DNA from: Cystobasidium ongulense
Lineage: Eukaryota; Basidiomycota; Cystobasidiomycetes; Cystobasidiales; Cystobasidiaceae
Direction: 5' to 3'
Assembly (NCBI GenBank): GCA_022835595.1
Contig: BQUP01000006.1
Coordinates: forward strand, 1 to 64,000
Length of the DNA stretch: 64,000 nucleotides
This document shows, piece after piece, positions 35,504-46,491 of this stretch. A program made the position numbers and the translations under genes. Below the pieces are notes generated by a model. The model searched no databases and was not told the origin of the DNA. It worked only from the letters and a program-made list of their open reading frames with translations. Position 1 is the first letter of the stretch; each line of letters begins with the position of its first letter.

Positions 35504-35959
35504 TCTACCCGAGTCCGGCTACGACTGTCGTGTGTCGTGGGTGATGGCTAGGATGGAGGAGAATAGAAGCAGGATTTTGAAATTATTAATTCATGGAATA
35601 CAGCACTTTGGCAGTGACAAGCGGGTGATCGGGAAAAGTGAAGATCTGGACTGCGACAAGGATAAGCTTTTCGGAATGGCCCATTAATAGTTGGAGAGTA
35701 GGTGGAGTACAATGCAGCATGGGGTAGAGTAGTGTAGTCATTATTACATTACTGTACTCGGTATTACTGTGCTTGCTATCTGTCCGCTGTCCTCTTGGCC
35801 ACCTTGACCCACGTGACCGACCCAGCTGACCTGACCGTTAACATCGATGATGGAGAGGATTCCTGGGAGACGAGTCGACTCTGCTCTCTCTCTCTCTCTC
35901 TCCTACTCCATCTACATACATTACTACCCACACCACACCACCCCACCTGACATTGCACC
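35504..35959. promoter_or_regulatory. Divergent promoter region with CT microsatellite
   Basis: 456 bp between the arrestin and aminotransferase start codons. A run of CT dinucleotides covers about 35881-35903, 60-80 bp before the aminotransferase ATG, followed by CA-rich sequence. Pyrimidine tracts at this distance are common in fungal core promoters and leaders. I see no gene. Confidence 0.6.
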
Positions 35960-38099
35960 ATGAACCAACAGGTCGGAGTTCCACCCTCGAGCAAGAAGAG
36001 CACGACCACGACCACGACCACGACCACGACGACCAATGGCCACGAGTCGAATGGCCATGCCTCGACCAACGGAGGACAGCAAGCACGCCCCACATCCCAA
36101 GCATGCATACAGCTAGAAGAAGAGTATTCAGCTCACAACTATCATCCCATGCCCGTGGTCTTCAGCAAGGCAAAGGGTGCCCATGTATGGGATCCAGAAG
36201 GGAAAATGTATATTGACTGCTTGTCGGCCTATTCGGCGGTGAATCAGGTGAGTCGCGAGCACGCGTACGAGCACGCGTTAGCTACGAGCACGCGTTAGCG
36301 TGCGAGTGCATGCATTAGAATGTCTAGAATGTCGTTCGTTAGACTATCATTCGTCAGAATGCATCCTAGCATTCTATCGCTGGCACATCGCCAAGATCGA
36401 ACGCAGCCATGCGGCACCCTTGAAAGCAAACCACTGACACGCATCTCATCATCTCGTTTATTCAGGGCCACTGCCATCCCAAGATCGTGAATGCACTCGT
36501 AGAACAAGCTCAGAAACTCACTCTTGCAAGTAGAGCGTTTCACTCTGATAATTTGGGTGAATATGCGAAAAAGATTACAGAATTATTAGGGTGGGTATTT
36601 CTCCTTGTTTGTTTGAATCAATATTCACAAGTTGACAAGCTGAACTCTTGTGTCTTGTGTTATTACAGCTTTGAAATGGTCCTCCCTATGAATACAGGGG
36701 CAGAAGCAGTAGAGACAGCTCTCAAACTTGCACGCAAATGGGCATATCGAGTAAAAGGAGTAGAAAAGGATAAAGCTATCATCCTTAGCGTGACGAACAA
36801 CTTCCACGGTCGTACAATCGGCATAGTTTCAATGTCCACCGATCCAGATGCAACTCAGGAATTCGGTCCTTTCCTAGATACTATCGGTGCTGTATGCCCT
36901 ATTAAATCTGAACAACGTCAGATTCGATATAACAACGTCGGCGATCTAGAAAGAGCACTCGAAGCGCACGGGAAGAATGTAGCTGCTTTCCTAGTCGAAC
37001 CAATTCAAGGAGAAGCAGGTATTATAATACCAGATGAAGACTACCTAGAAAGATGCCAAGAATTATGCAAGAAGCACAATGTTTTACTTATTTGTGATGA
37101 AATTCAAACTGGTCTAGGAAGAACTGGAAAATTGTTATGCTTTCAACATTCTAAAAATGTTAAACCTGATATCGTTACTCTTGGTAAAGCGCTATCAGGT
37201 GGTGTTTATCCTGTCTCGGCTGTCCTTTCGTCGAAAGAGGTTATGCTTACTATAAGGTCAGGAGAGCATGGCTCGACATATGGAGGTGGGTCGCTATTAT
37301 CTTTCTCTTTCACTCATACTACCGACACAGGCTGACTGTACTCTTTTTTTCTATTTGTAAACAATTCCGAATCTCAAACAATCTTCCAAATGCTCTTTCC
37401 AACTTTATTAAAATACTCTTCATATACTCTGCAAACACTCTTTGAACTCTCTTAAACGCTCTGCGTACTCTCTTAAACACTCTCCAAACACCCTTAAATA
37501 CTCTACGAACACTCTTCAACTACTTTCAACCTATCTTCAACAGGCAATCCCCTAGCATGCGCAGTAGCTATTGCAGCCTTAGATGTTCTAGTCGATGAGA
37601 AGCTTCCCGAACGAGCAGCACGACTAGGAGAGATATTCAAATCCGACCTCGAAACATTGAAAAAAGTAGGAGCGGATGAAAAAGGTCAAGGAGGTTGGAT
37701 TAAAGCAATTCGGTGCAAGGGACTTTTCAGTGCTATTGATATAGATAAAGAAAAACAGGCAAAAGTTGGTAGAACGGCTTGGGATTTATGCCTGCTCATG
37801 GCGAGCAAAGGAGTATTGGCTAAGCCAACTCACGAGAATACGTGAGTTATATTATCATCATTGCTGGATTGAGTACTTTCTACGCCCTACAATCAACTGA
37901 CTTTTGCGTTCCACTCTCGATGGGTTTGTATTGCTTTTCGTTCCGCAGTATTCGACTCGCCCCACCACTCGTCATCTCCGAAGAAGATCTAAAGACAGTA
38001 GTACAGGTGATTCGTGAATGCCTTGAAGAATTGGGTGAAGCAAAAGATATTCCAGGACAAGAGTACAAAGCACATGGCAAGCCATTTGCAGCCTTATGA
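35960..38099 (+). CDS. CAR2: Ornithine aminotransferase
   Basis: A PLP-dependent enzyme converting ornithine and 2-oxoglutarate to glutamate semialdehyde and glutamate in arginine breakdown; cytosolic in yeasts. The core starts [20 protein letters not shown] and continues [98 protein letters not shown] and [20 protein letters not shown]; the Lys of TLGKALSGG is the PLP anchor. The C-terminus is [20 protein letters not shown] to KPFAAL. The N-terminal 50 residues are unusual, Thr/Asn/Gly-rich with a run of 11 threonines; I see no mitochondrial targeting pattern. Four introns are needed. Two of them (36248-36465 and 37286-37543) are three to four times longer than others in the window and contain degenerate repeats. 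Confidence 0.95.
36000..36033. repeat. ACGACC microsatellite coding for polythreonine
   Basis: Alternating ACG and ACC codons in the first exon of the aminotransferase give a run of threonines. The repeat length is likely to vary between strains, in steps that keep frame. Confidence 0.85.
36253..36304. repeat. Imperfect repeats in the first aminotransferase intron
   Basis: Three tandem imperfect copies built on CGAGCACGCGT(TAGCTA), then related GCGTGCGAGTGCATGC sequence. All lie inside the 218-nt first intron, explaining part of its extra length. Confidence 0.65.
37370..37535. repeat. Degenerate ACTCT-based repeats in the third aminotransferase intron
   Basis: The intron 37286-37543 contains about a dozen loosely spaced units on the theme (A/T)ACTCTC/TTAAAC or ACTCTNCAAAC, every 10-16 bases, on a purine-poor strand. 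It looks like a decayed minisatellite expanded within the intron. The splice sites at its ends stay intact. Confidence 0.6.
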
Positions 38100-38444
38100 G
38101 CGGCGACTGATATTTTCCATAGCTTTTCCTTCTGGCGAGCTGTCGCCTTGCCGTGATCTGCCTGCCGCCCATCATTCGGACTCTCTGTGTATTATAAGCA
38201 TACGCACACTGCATACGCATACTGCATGTTCATACCCATATCATCTTTTGTATCCCATCTAGCCTTGCATCTATGCAATATCAATTTCTTGATTCTTTCC
38301 ACAGGTTGAGCGAGTATTGGCAGATATGTGTTGGCGTCTCGTACTTGATATACACGTTTGACGTAACGACCGCCAACCGCGGGTTGATTGCATGTCTTGG
38401 CCGTGGTCCGCGAACAGGAGCGATACGATTACTGTTTGCGCTTT
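38100..38444. other. Convergent intergenic region
   Basis: 345 bp between the aminotransferase and THO7 stop codons. It contains short GCATAC repeats near 38196-38228 (CATACGCACACTGCATACGCATACTGCATG). I see no gene. Confidence 0.6.
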
Positions 38445-39560
38445 TCATGATGTTGTAGTTTCATCTTTGACGGACTCTTCCTCCTCTCCTTCTTCGCCCT
38501 CTTCCCTAGTCGACGTCGTTCTACTTCTCGGTTTCGTATTCTCTAGCGCAGCGACTGTATCAATTTCCATCTGTTCATCTTCAGCAATTTCACCATTATT
38601 CCCTTGTTCTTTCTCGTTAACGACCTGCTCTTGTCGGAGTGGGGAAGGTTCAAAAGTCGGTGCTTTCGGATCTAGGGTTATTTTCTTGATTTGTTGACTT
38701 GGGTCGGTATCTTCAGCACCACTATCATCTCCATTTCTGACCGCTGAGGCAGTATTAGAACTAGTATCTCCCATTTCATCATCACCATCCCTCAGAGCAT
38801 CTTTACGTTCCTGTTCTGATTTCTCCTCTTTCACCTTTTCACCTAGCTCTTCTAGACTGCTTACTACAGCTCCAAACGCTTCTTGTCGACTTGCCCAGGT
38901 GATGGCGTATTTTTGTTGTTCCGCCTCCAAGTCTTTGAGCTCTGCCGTTAGACGTTGTATCGTTCTTAATAGGAGGAAAAAGGGGAAAGACTGCAAATCA
39001 GTATCTAATCTTGCATACATCCGTGACTAGATGAGATACACGCACTCGGCCGAGGTAGAACGTGAGGGCAGCTTGAGAGCCTCTTTTGCAATAGCATCGT
39101 AGATGATCTTGTTCCTGCGGGACTGCTGGGCAGCAGCCAATTCCTGCTTGAGCTCTGCGATGACTCTCTCTGAATCAATCGTCTCTTCTTGGATACGCTG
39201 AATCTGCTGTTCGTACGTCGATATCTCCTCGTGTGCGACTGAACCGCTCTTCGCTTTGACCGAGGTTATTGTGTCTTGCGAGTCGAGCTCGAGGACGAAT
39301 TGCGCGTACGAGTTGTCGCTGTCCGAGATAATGCGCACGTTAGAGAACACAGTGCCTACAGGCTCTCTCGAAACAACTTACATATCCTCTGGGTTGCAGC
39401 TTGCTATAGAATAGAATTTCTTGATGAGACGCTTCAAAGGCCTTTCGTCTACGAGCAGCCGAGCTCTTATGATTTCTGCAGAGAGGTTGGTCAGGATGAG
39501 TCAAGCGGCGGCACTGCAGGCATGAGAGCAAGACAGTGCAAGCGTACCATCGTCTGTCAT
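38445..39560 (-). CDS. THO7: THO complex subunit 7
   Basis: THO joins transcription elongation to mRNA export. The start MTDD, in a 13-nt first exon ending 39548, joins EIIRARLLVDERPLKRLIKK, the well-conserved N-terminal signature of THO subunit 7, and FYSIASCNPED. The next join is to IDNSYAQFVLELDSQDTI via a 63-nt intron; the nearer AG would give an intron of only 27 nt and the wrong frame. A long coiled coil follows (EEISTYEQQIQRIQEETI, LKQELAAAQQSRRNKIIYD, AIAKEALKLPSRS, RTIQRLTAELKDLEAEQQKY). The last 150 residues are acidic and disordered, longer than in animal THOC7. Starts divergently from MHF2 with only 133 bp between ATGs. Confidence 0.85.
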
Positions 39561-39693
39561 GATGTACGTGGTACCCAATGTGGCCTTTTGCAAGTCGGTG
39601 CAGGCTGAAGAGCGAGCGTCGACGAAGAAGGCCATCGGGTCACGCTCTGCCCGACTGGGAGACACACACACCAAAGCTCACAGCGGGCCTGCA
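39561..39693. promoter_or_regulatory. Compact bidirectional promoter of THO7 and MHF2
   Basis: 133 bp separate the two divergent start codons, so the core promoters must overlap. The sequence is GC-rich with no TATA box. The two products act in mRNP assembly and in centromere/DNA repair; co-expression would be expected from the layout. Confidence 0.65.
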
Positions 39694-40126
39694 ATGGCCT
39701 CGAAGCGTGCTGCTGAGGAGGAAGAGCACCCTGCGTACAAGCAGGTGGGCCAGTCCATGCCTGGTGCTGATAGACGATGCCGGCTGACTATTTATCTCTC
39801 GACGCGTGCTTCTAGGCAGCCATCCATGCTATCTTCCAGACAGCTTACAAGGACAAGCCACAGCCGAGCAGTAAGTCCCTTCATTTAAGCTAGGCGCCGC
39901 GACCTCTATCAGCTTATTGTCATTGTTCATACGTACCAGTCAGCACGCCGGCATTGACGTTGGCCACCGAACTCGTCAGGCTATTTACCATGGAGGCCAT
40001 ACACCGGGCAGCAGAGACAGCACACAAAGACGAGAGCAACGTCAAGGAGATTGGAGATAGTGCACGAATGGACGTCAATCACCTGCACAAGAACGCTGCT
40101 GCGTTGACATTAGACTTTGGTGGGTG
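39694..40126 (+). CDS. MHF2: MHF2/CENP-X histone-fold protein
   Basis: CENP-X (MHF2) pairs with CENP-S (MHF1) in a histone-fold tetramer that works at kinetochores and with the FANCM helicase. Three small exons give about 95 residues: MASKRAAEEEEHPAYKQ, then AAIHAIFQTAYKDKPQPS, then STPALTLATELVRLFTMEAI, HRAAETAHKDE, MDVNHLHKNAAALTLDFGG. The helix around LATELVRLFTMEAIHRAAE and the ending with DVxHL ... LLLDF-like sequence (ALTLDF) match CENP-X of other eukaryotes. It is easily missed because no exon exceeds about 60 codons. The MHF1 partner is not in the window. Confidence 0.88.
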
Positions 40127-40189
40127 AGCATGAAAGAACTGGATAGTCAGTCTGTAGCATTATACATGTAAGACGATTGCGTTGTTGTC

Positions 40190-41203
40190 TCATCTAAAAT
40201 ACACATCCAATACCGTTTTCGCTACATTGAAACCTAGCAAACTAACTACCCAGCCTGCAAACAATACGACTATTGGAAAGAGAAGGAGCTCGCTGCGTAT
40301 AAGGAAAGGCAGCGCATTGTAGCCGAGGTATGTCACGTAGAGGTACTGAGAAAAGGCGGCTGGTGGGGAAGTCAAGTCAGTTATCCGGCTCTGACGATTG
40401 ATGCACATTAATGCATACCAAGATAGAGCGTATTGCCAAAGAACAGGCAGACCCAATTGCTGCGTGTCAGGACGGGTGAAAGGACAAGTTGGGCGAGATA
40501 GAGGTCGATAAAGAGAGGGAAAAAGGAATTGACATGAACATCAAACGAATACGCCCATTCGACAGACTGATCTGTTGCGTGTGTATGGCTCGAATGCGTA
40601 AAGAAGCGGTTGCTGATAGCCCAAAGAAGAGTGGCGATACCGATGCCAACCAGGAAGAAGTCAACAAAGATCATATGGAAGATGGTTTGGATGATTTTGA
40701 GGAAGGAGTAGTGTGCATATATCGTGCCCCAGAGTAGGCCCGCCACTGTAGGTCAAAAAGTGAGTACTGGTACAATCAACTACATCCATCTTGTCATGCA
40801 CACCTGCGAGACAGCCGCACTGCAGCAGGACAAGAGCAGGGTCATCCCGGGCCCAGGTATTCTTCGTTTGCTTGTGGTAGTAGACATTGCGGTATCTGTT
40901 GGGAAATACTACTCAGTTGAGCTCGGCTGTTGCTTGTAGTAATAGGCACTGACACCCGCCGGGGTGAAAAGAAGAGATAGGTTATCTGCCACGCAGCGAG
41001 CTCAAAGTCCTGGAGGGCAGATTCATCTCAGCTTTATGTTACTTCACAAGCTAATCATTGTAAAATGGACGCACCATCTGCTTGAAGTTGACGCCTCGTC
41101 GAAGCAGGACCTTCAGTTTCGAGAGCGCGCTCTTCCCTCCTCGAGCAAGGCCGTTCGCTGGCGACGTAGCCCTCGGAGGCGTGCTCATCGGCAAGAGCGA
41201 CAT
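40190..41203 (-). CDS. GMH1: UNC-50/GMH1 family Golgi membrane protein
   Basis: UNC-50 proteins are multipass membrane proteins of the Golgi; yeast Gmh1 binds the Arf exchange factor Gea1/2. The N-terminal cytosolic part ends LKVLLRRGVNFKQM. After an intron come DFELAAWQITYLLFTPA, YRNVYYHKQTKNTWARDDPA and LVLLQCGCLAG. The membrane part follows: VAGLLWGTIYAHYSFLKIIQ, FVDFFLVGIGIATLLWAIS, VEWAYSFDVHVNSFFPLFID, LSPVLTRSNWVCLFFGNTLYL. The last exon has YLYVTYLGYNALPFLIRSEL and ends KTVLDVYFR. FDVHxNSFFP and YLGYNALPFL are family signatures. Four introns. The start at 41203 is chosen by typical length; an in-frame ATG at 41305 would add 34 residues. Its stop lies 63 bp from that of MHF2. Confidence 0.9.
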
Positions 41204-41554
41204 CTCGGTGTCCCCCCTCAGCCTAGACACGCGTATGCGGAGCGCCACGACGGTATTGTTGGCTCGAGGTCGCCGACAGCTTGATGATGGTGCGAAGCAG
41301 ACCAACGAAAGATTGTAGATTAGGCTTTAACTTGCCAGACGTATCGCAAAATCCAGGATATGCACGATACTAGGTACACCTGCACGACACCTCGAGGGAT
41401 GTTGGTGGTGTCTTTGAAGATCCAAGGCGCTACATTGTCCGTATTGCTATTATTGCTAGACTTCGTCGTGGTGGCGACAGCTTGAGACCTTCGTACAAGG
41501 CTGTTTATTATATACCTTCCTGCCGTCCCAACTCGCTGAACACCGCAATACTCA
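41204..41554. promoter_or_regulatory. Divergent promoter region of GMH1 and the PCI gene
   Basis: 351 bp between divergent starts. TTTATTATATACC at 41501-41513, about 45 bp before the PCI-gene ATG, resembles a TATA element. No gene seen. Confidence 0.5.
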
Positions 41555-43356
41555 ATGTCCTACGATGCCGGAGCAATCTCCGTGCAGCAGTATGCTGTCG
41601 ACCTGAGCGCATCAGTCGCGAGGCAGGATGGCGGTTCTGCAGCCGCCATTCTCAGCCTGCACGACCGGCTGGCGGTCCAGCGCATCTACAGAGGGCTCCC
41701 ATACTCTACAGCAAGGTCAATAAGCGACAATCCACATCTTCAAGAGTTTAGGCATATCTTTTTGTCGTCCCAGCTTGACCCCGCTGGGCAAACGGCCTGG
41801 AGCACAGTTGCAAGCAAACACATTGCTGCAGTCGTTCACCTCGCCCAGATATCCGATACCGACGACGAGAATAACCAAGCTCTCAATCAAGCAGCGTTCG
41901 AAGCACAGCTAGACCTCGCGAAGTGCGTCCAGGTCAACCCTCAGCCTCCCGAAGCTGTGCTTGCAGCTTATTACTTCGTGCTTCCCATTCAGGAGCTTCC
42001 TAGCATGGCTTCAGGACAGTACGCAAGGATCAACAACATGGGCTCTGCCGGTACTTTTCTCCCTATGCAGGGATTTAAAAGACCTTGCGATAGCTGTACG
42101 TAAGGTCAGACTTCCTAAGGCTTAATACTCACTAATACTTTTCACATACATGGCAGGCCGACGCCGAACGGCGTTCGCAAGGACAGCGACAGGTGAAACT
42201 GGAAGAGGCTAGCAGAGTAATCACCAAAGCATGGACGGCTTGCTTAAACGATAGGTGAGATGAAACGGTATCAATTCCCTTTTGTAGACGCTGGGCTTAA
42301 TATCTTACCTTGGCACGTGCAAGGTCTTCGAATATCTTTGGCGGTCCCCGGCGAAATATAGGCACATACTATCTAGCTACGCTCCTGTTCAAGATATACT
42401 TCAGGGTCAGTCCTCCTTCGCATAGGTGGTTGAATTTGAACATGCATGACTGACTATATCTGGACTATGTCTGCGACCTCTACACAGCTGGATACGCTTG
42501 GTCTATGCAAAAATATCGTTAGAGGGATACAGAATCAAGCGGATCTTCCACCGCTTTCTTCATTCCCAAAGGCGCATCAAGTCACGTACCGCTACTATCT
42601 GGGCGTGTTTGCCTTTTTAAATGAGAAATACTCGGACGCAGAGCGTGAATTGCAGTTCGCTTTCGATAACTGCCATCGCAAAGCTTATCGAAACCAGCAG
42701 TGCGTGATTGAAAGCACTGTTCTAATATTGCACTACACCTGATTGACATGTATGTGTGCCTCCAGACGGATACTCTCCTACTTGATCCCTATTAAGCTCT
42801 TGACTGGTGTGCTGCCATCACAGCGGCTGCTCAACGGTTATCCTGCGCTCAATCAGCTCTACCAGCCATTGGTCAGAGCATACCGCATAGGGGACCTGAA
42901 GGGATACGATGATGCACTGTCGTACCATAGAGCAGCACTGATTTCTCGGGGTACTTTCCTGATAATGGAACGAGTGCGCGAAGGATGTTTGCGAACCTTG
43001 TTCAAGCGAGTGTGAGTAGCTTCAATTTATTCCTGTAGCTATGAAGATATGCTCACTCCGTTGTTTTGCTCTTCAGCTGGCTATGCTCTGGAAAAGGCTC
43101 GCGCCTGCTTGTCTCTACAGTGCGAGTGGCTTTAGAGCACGTCAATGTAGCGATAGATTCAGACGAAGTGGAGTGCCTGTTGGCAAATCTGATACACAAG
43201 GTCAGTCTGACCAGCCAAACAGCCTCCACCACTCTGCTAATATTGATCTACCTACAGGGCCACTTGAAAGGCTATATATCCCACGAGCGTCAGACTGTTG
43301 TATTGGCAAAAGATAAACCATTCCCAGATATCATAGGAAAGCAATTAGCTGTGTAG
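41555..43356 (+). CDS. CSN12: PCI-domain protein of the CSN12/THP1/PCID2 family
   Basis: Family members serve in the TREX-2 mRNA export complex (Thp1/PCID2) or with the COP9 signalosome (Csn12). The first exon gives MSYDAGAISVQQYAVDLS and a helical-repeat region. After several introns come ADAERRSQ, then YRYYLGVFAFLNEKYSDAER, ELQFAFDNCHRKAYRNQQ and RILSYLIPIKLLTGVLPSQR, the conserved core, then LYQPLVRAYRIGDLKGYDDA and RGTFLIMERVREGCLRTLFK. The winged-helix end reads VNVAIDSDEVECLLANLIHK and GHLKGYISHERQTVVLAKDK followed by PFP. I prefer an intron from about 42021 (GTACGC) to 42069 to keep the family sequence DLKDLAIA in frame; without it the exon meets a stop. I cannot separate CSN12 from THP1 by sequence alone. 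Confidence 0.82.
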
Positions 43357-43511
43357 TCACATAGATGGGCATATGAAAAGTGTACTTGTTCAAGCTTCCA
43401 ATTGCTTGTTCCCTCTGCCACTTCTTCCATATCGCCACTTTTCGCGAACTGCTATACTTTCTGCTTGCCACAAAATATGTCCAGCTTCGTTCCGTTACAA
43501 GCTGTGCCGCG

Positions 43512-46491
43512 ATGGCGGCCAGCAGCATAGACCACGCATACGAAGACTCGCAAGCGGCTCATGTCGATGCACACCAGTGAGCCTGCCCTCTGTACGGCCA
43601 TTTGCGGCCTCCGTCTACATGCAGCTGATTTCGTTTTACGCGTTTAGTACCAACGGCACAACAGAGCAGCACGCTTCCTACCAAAGCAGCGACAGTCATG
43701 GCGTTACAGGCGCACCGGACAGTTTTACCTGTAACCAGCAGTTCAATCCAGCAAACTATGTTGACTCCGAATGGTCCTTTTCCACGACGACAGAAACACA
43801 AGCCGAGCTCCCTGAACCACCGCGACGATCAACATTAGGCGAGCGTCTGACTGTCTCGTCGAATGCTGCAAGCCTATCCGACAGTGCAGAGCACTCTCTG
43901 ACTACCAGCTCAATGAAAGAGTCTGTGTCGGACCTGCCCTCTGCTACGCTCGGCACTTCGCGGCCTTCGCTTTCAACTATCGCTCAATTGCCCGACAGCT
44001 CATACATATCTGCCCTGTCCGGATCTTCTCAATCCTCACAGTTGCAGATACCAACTCTGGCGCAATTAGATCTCCCGGAAACACAGTCGTATCCACTGCG
44101 CCCTCGACCGCAGAATGAGACAAACATAGAGAGTCAGCAAAGCGCCAGTGAGAATACTGGTAGTCAAGTCTCCCAAGGAACAGAGCGCAAGAGGCGGCAC
44201 TCTTTGATAAGCACATCTCTCTCTCAACATCATATTCTCACCACCAGCAAGCGTAGTCCGCAAGCTTATCAAAGCACGGTAGCATCCAGTCATGGCTCTA
44301 ATGATAGACCAGCGATACATCACGCCAAGAAGAGCCGCTCCGAAAAGGACATTGAAAACGATATTACATGGAAACATGCTCTCAATGCGGAATCCCTTCC
44401 TTCTAGCTCTACAATACCGCCTACAAGCATAATTGAGTCCATACTCCCTGGTGACGTGAACCTCTCGGAGCAACGCGAACTGTCCCCGGGATACGGTACT
44501 CAAGATATGAATGTGCAAATATCATCTGCTCCGTCTATACATATTCCATCTTCGCCAGAAAAGCCGTTGGCCCTGGACTTGGTGAAGAGCAGGTCTGCAA
44601 CCGCTGAGCCATTTCAAGCGAGTGTGCCGGTCCGAGCGGTGTCACAAGGGCGCGGTCTGCCTGTCCGGCGCCCCTGGCATGGTCGAGCATCATCTTCGTC
44701 AACATCAGCTTCGTTCCAGGCATCAAGTCTATCGCTTGCTGCCTCTTCTCTTGAGAAGGCTGTGTCTCAGCTGTCTCCTCCTGTAGATGAAGACAAGACA
44801 GATGCAGAAACCTCAGAAAAAGTCAGTCGTCCAAGCATAAGCGGCTTGCAGCCTACGTGTATCGCAAAATTACCAGAGGAAGATGTTGCCATCGTGAGTT
44901 TTTCCGGCTTGCTCTCCCCATTGGTTATGCTTTTGGTCATGCTTTCTGGAATTTCAGCTTACACACTTCCACTCTCAGGTTCCAGCAACTCTTTCGCCAG
45001 AGACTCGCCGAGATGATGACCTTCTTGCTCAGAGTGTACATCTACGTGACTCGCCAAGTAGACTACCTGAAGCAAAGACAACTCCGGCCGCCATCTGTGC
45101 CACACCTCCCTCTACACCGCACTCCAGGAATCGCTTGTTTGTTCGTGACGGGGGTCTTTACTATCTTGCTACAGTCAAAATCGCAGGGACAGACCTCATC
45201 CGAGTGGACTTTGACGATGGAAATTTCAGCGAGGTCACAAGAACTAGTCTACAACGAAGTGCCGTCGCTGCAAAACTCTTACCTGGAGACATTGTCGTGA
45301 CGAACACTCAAAGCAAGCGCACCAAGCAACAGCGTTTCGCCTTCCTTCGACACGAGACTTCCGCTGCAGCGAGCAATGAAGAAAGCATACAAAAAGACGA
45401 CACTATCGTTGTCAGACTCGAAAAGCCACCTCAAACGCCCAATCAGAAAGGAGTTGAAGAAGAGCTGCAAAGTATCCCTGCAAGTTCTGTTGCCTTGGTT
45501 GCAGGTCCCCATGTTCAAGATAAAATCCGTGCTATTGATATAGACCAGGTTCTTCCCCTCATGAACTCGAATGAGATTTTGCAGGGTCGTTCTCGGACTT
45601 ACCCCGGCATTGTCACTTCTAGCCTTCTAAGCGGTATGGGTTTGCTCTTTACGAGCGTGGACCATGACATTGGTGGTTCGATACCCCAAGACCTGGCCAA
45701 TATGAACGGCGCTACCGTCATTGACAGTTTCGATGGTATCATTCAGTCACTTTCTAGCAAATGGACAGGAAAGGGTAAAGGCAAAGCAGTCAACGAGCCG
45801 GCGAATCTTGGAGACCTGGACTCTATCTTATTAATTTCGAGAGGACATGTGACTACTCCGAAGTACCTGCAAGCCTTAGCATTGGGGGTGCCTTGTATAT
45901 CCTCCATGTGGCTCGAAGACTGCATCCGGCAAACAGAAAAATTGTGCTGGAAGCCATACGCGCGTAAGTCACCATACCTTTCTTTGCTATCTCTTGTTGT
46001 CTAATTATCTTCGCTGTTCTTCAATAGTGGGCGCGGGATGCCCCAGTCGATCAGGATCACCTATCTTGGGCATTCAGGCCAATGTCATTGCAAGGTCCGC
46101 TTTTGGTCTCAAGGACCTTCTTGTCAAGCAAGAACAGCTCTCCATTTTCTCCACCAACGATCTTGTTTACATGTACGATGAAGATGTCGCTGGCGTCAAG
46201 GTAAGTAACACTTTCCACATACGAATACCGCCGCGAGCTTACATTTCACTCCAGCGGTCTGAGCTAGCTTCATCACTGTTTAAACTTCTGGGAGGCAAGC
46301 AAGTCACTCTCAAGCCGATGAGCAAGTTAAGCAATCTTCCCTCTTTCAAGCCGGGGTGTTTGCTTCTCATCGATGGTCCCATGACAAATTTGAGCAAGTC
46401 GGCCGCGAAAGTTGTCGAAGCGCATGGATTTCAATCGTGGCAATGGTTGAAAGACTGCATCGTATCTGGACGAATTGTACCAGCGAATTAG
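43512..46491 (+). CDS. CRB2: CRB2/RAD9/53BP1-type DNA-damage checkpoint mediator
   Basis: These mediators bind modified nucleosomes at DNA breaks and relay ATM/ATR signals to Chk1/Chk2 kinases. The start MAASSIDHAYEDSQAAHVDA joins, through an intron at about 43578-43649, to TNGTTEQHASYQSSDS. The long N-terminal half is disordered and dense in SQ/TQ sites (for example SGSSQSSQ, PETQS, IESQQS, GSQVSQG, YGTQDM, AVSQLS), the pattern of an ATM/ATR phosphorylation cluster. A Tudor-like module follows: RNRLFVRDGGLYYLATVKIA, LIRVDFDDGNFSEVTRTSLQ, LLPGDIV. Two BRCT repeats end the protein: GMGLLFTSVD...GATVIDSFDGI with ALGVPCISSMWLEDCIRQTE, and SSLFKLLGGKQVTLKP with FQSWQWLKDCIVSGRIVPAN. Trp-Leu before an Asp/Glu-Cys is the BRCT hallmark in both. 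About five introns in all. It begins 155 bp after the PCI gene on the same strand. Confidence 0.88.

Noticed and set aside
39350-39386. A 27-nt intron in THO7
   Set aside because: The donor is real, but the nearest AG gives an intron too short to splice and the wrong frame. The AG 36 nt further on gives 63 nt and keeps the family sequence.
43373-43650. An upstream extension of the CRB2-like reading frame
   Set aside because: The frame is open, but the ATG at 43512 in another frame, with a good GTGAGC donor and TTTAG acceptor, gives a simpler start; the extension also overlaps the leader region just after the PCI gene.
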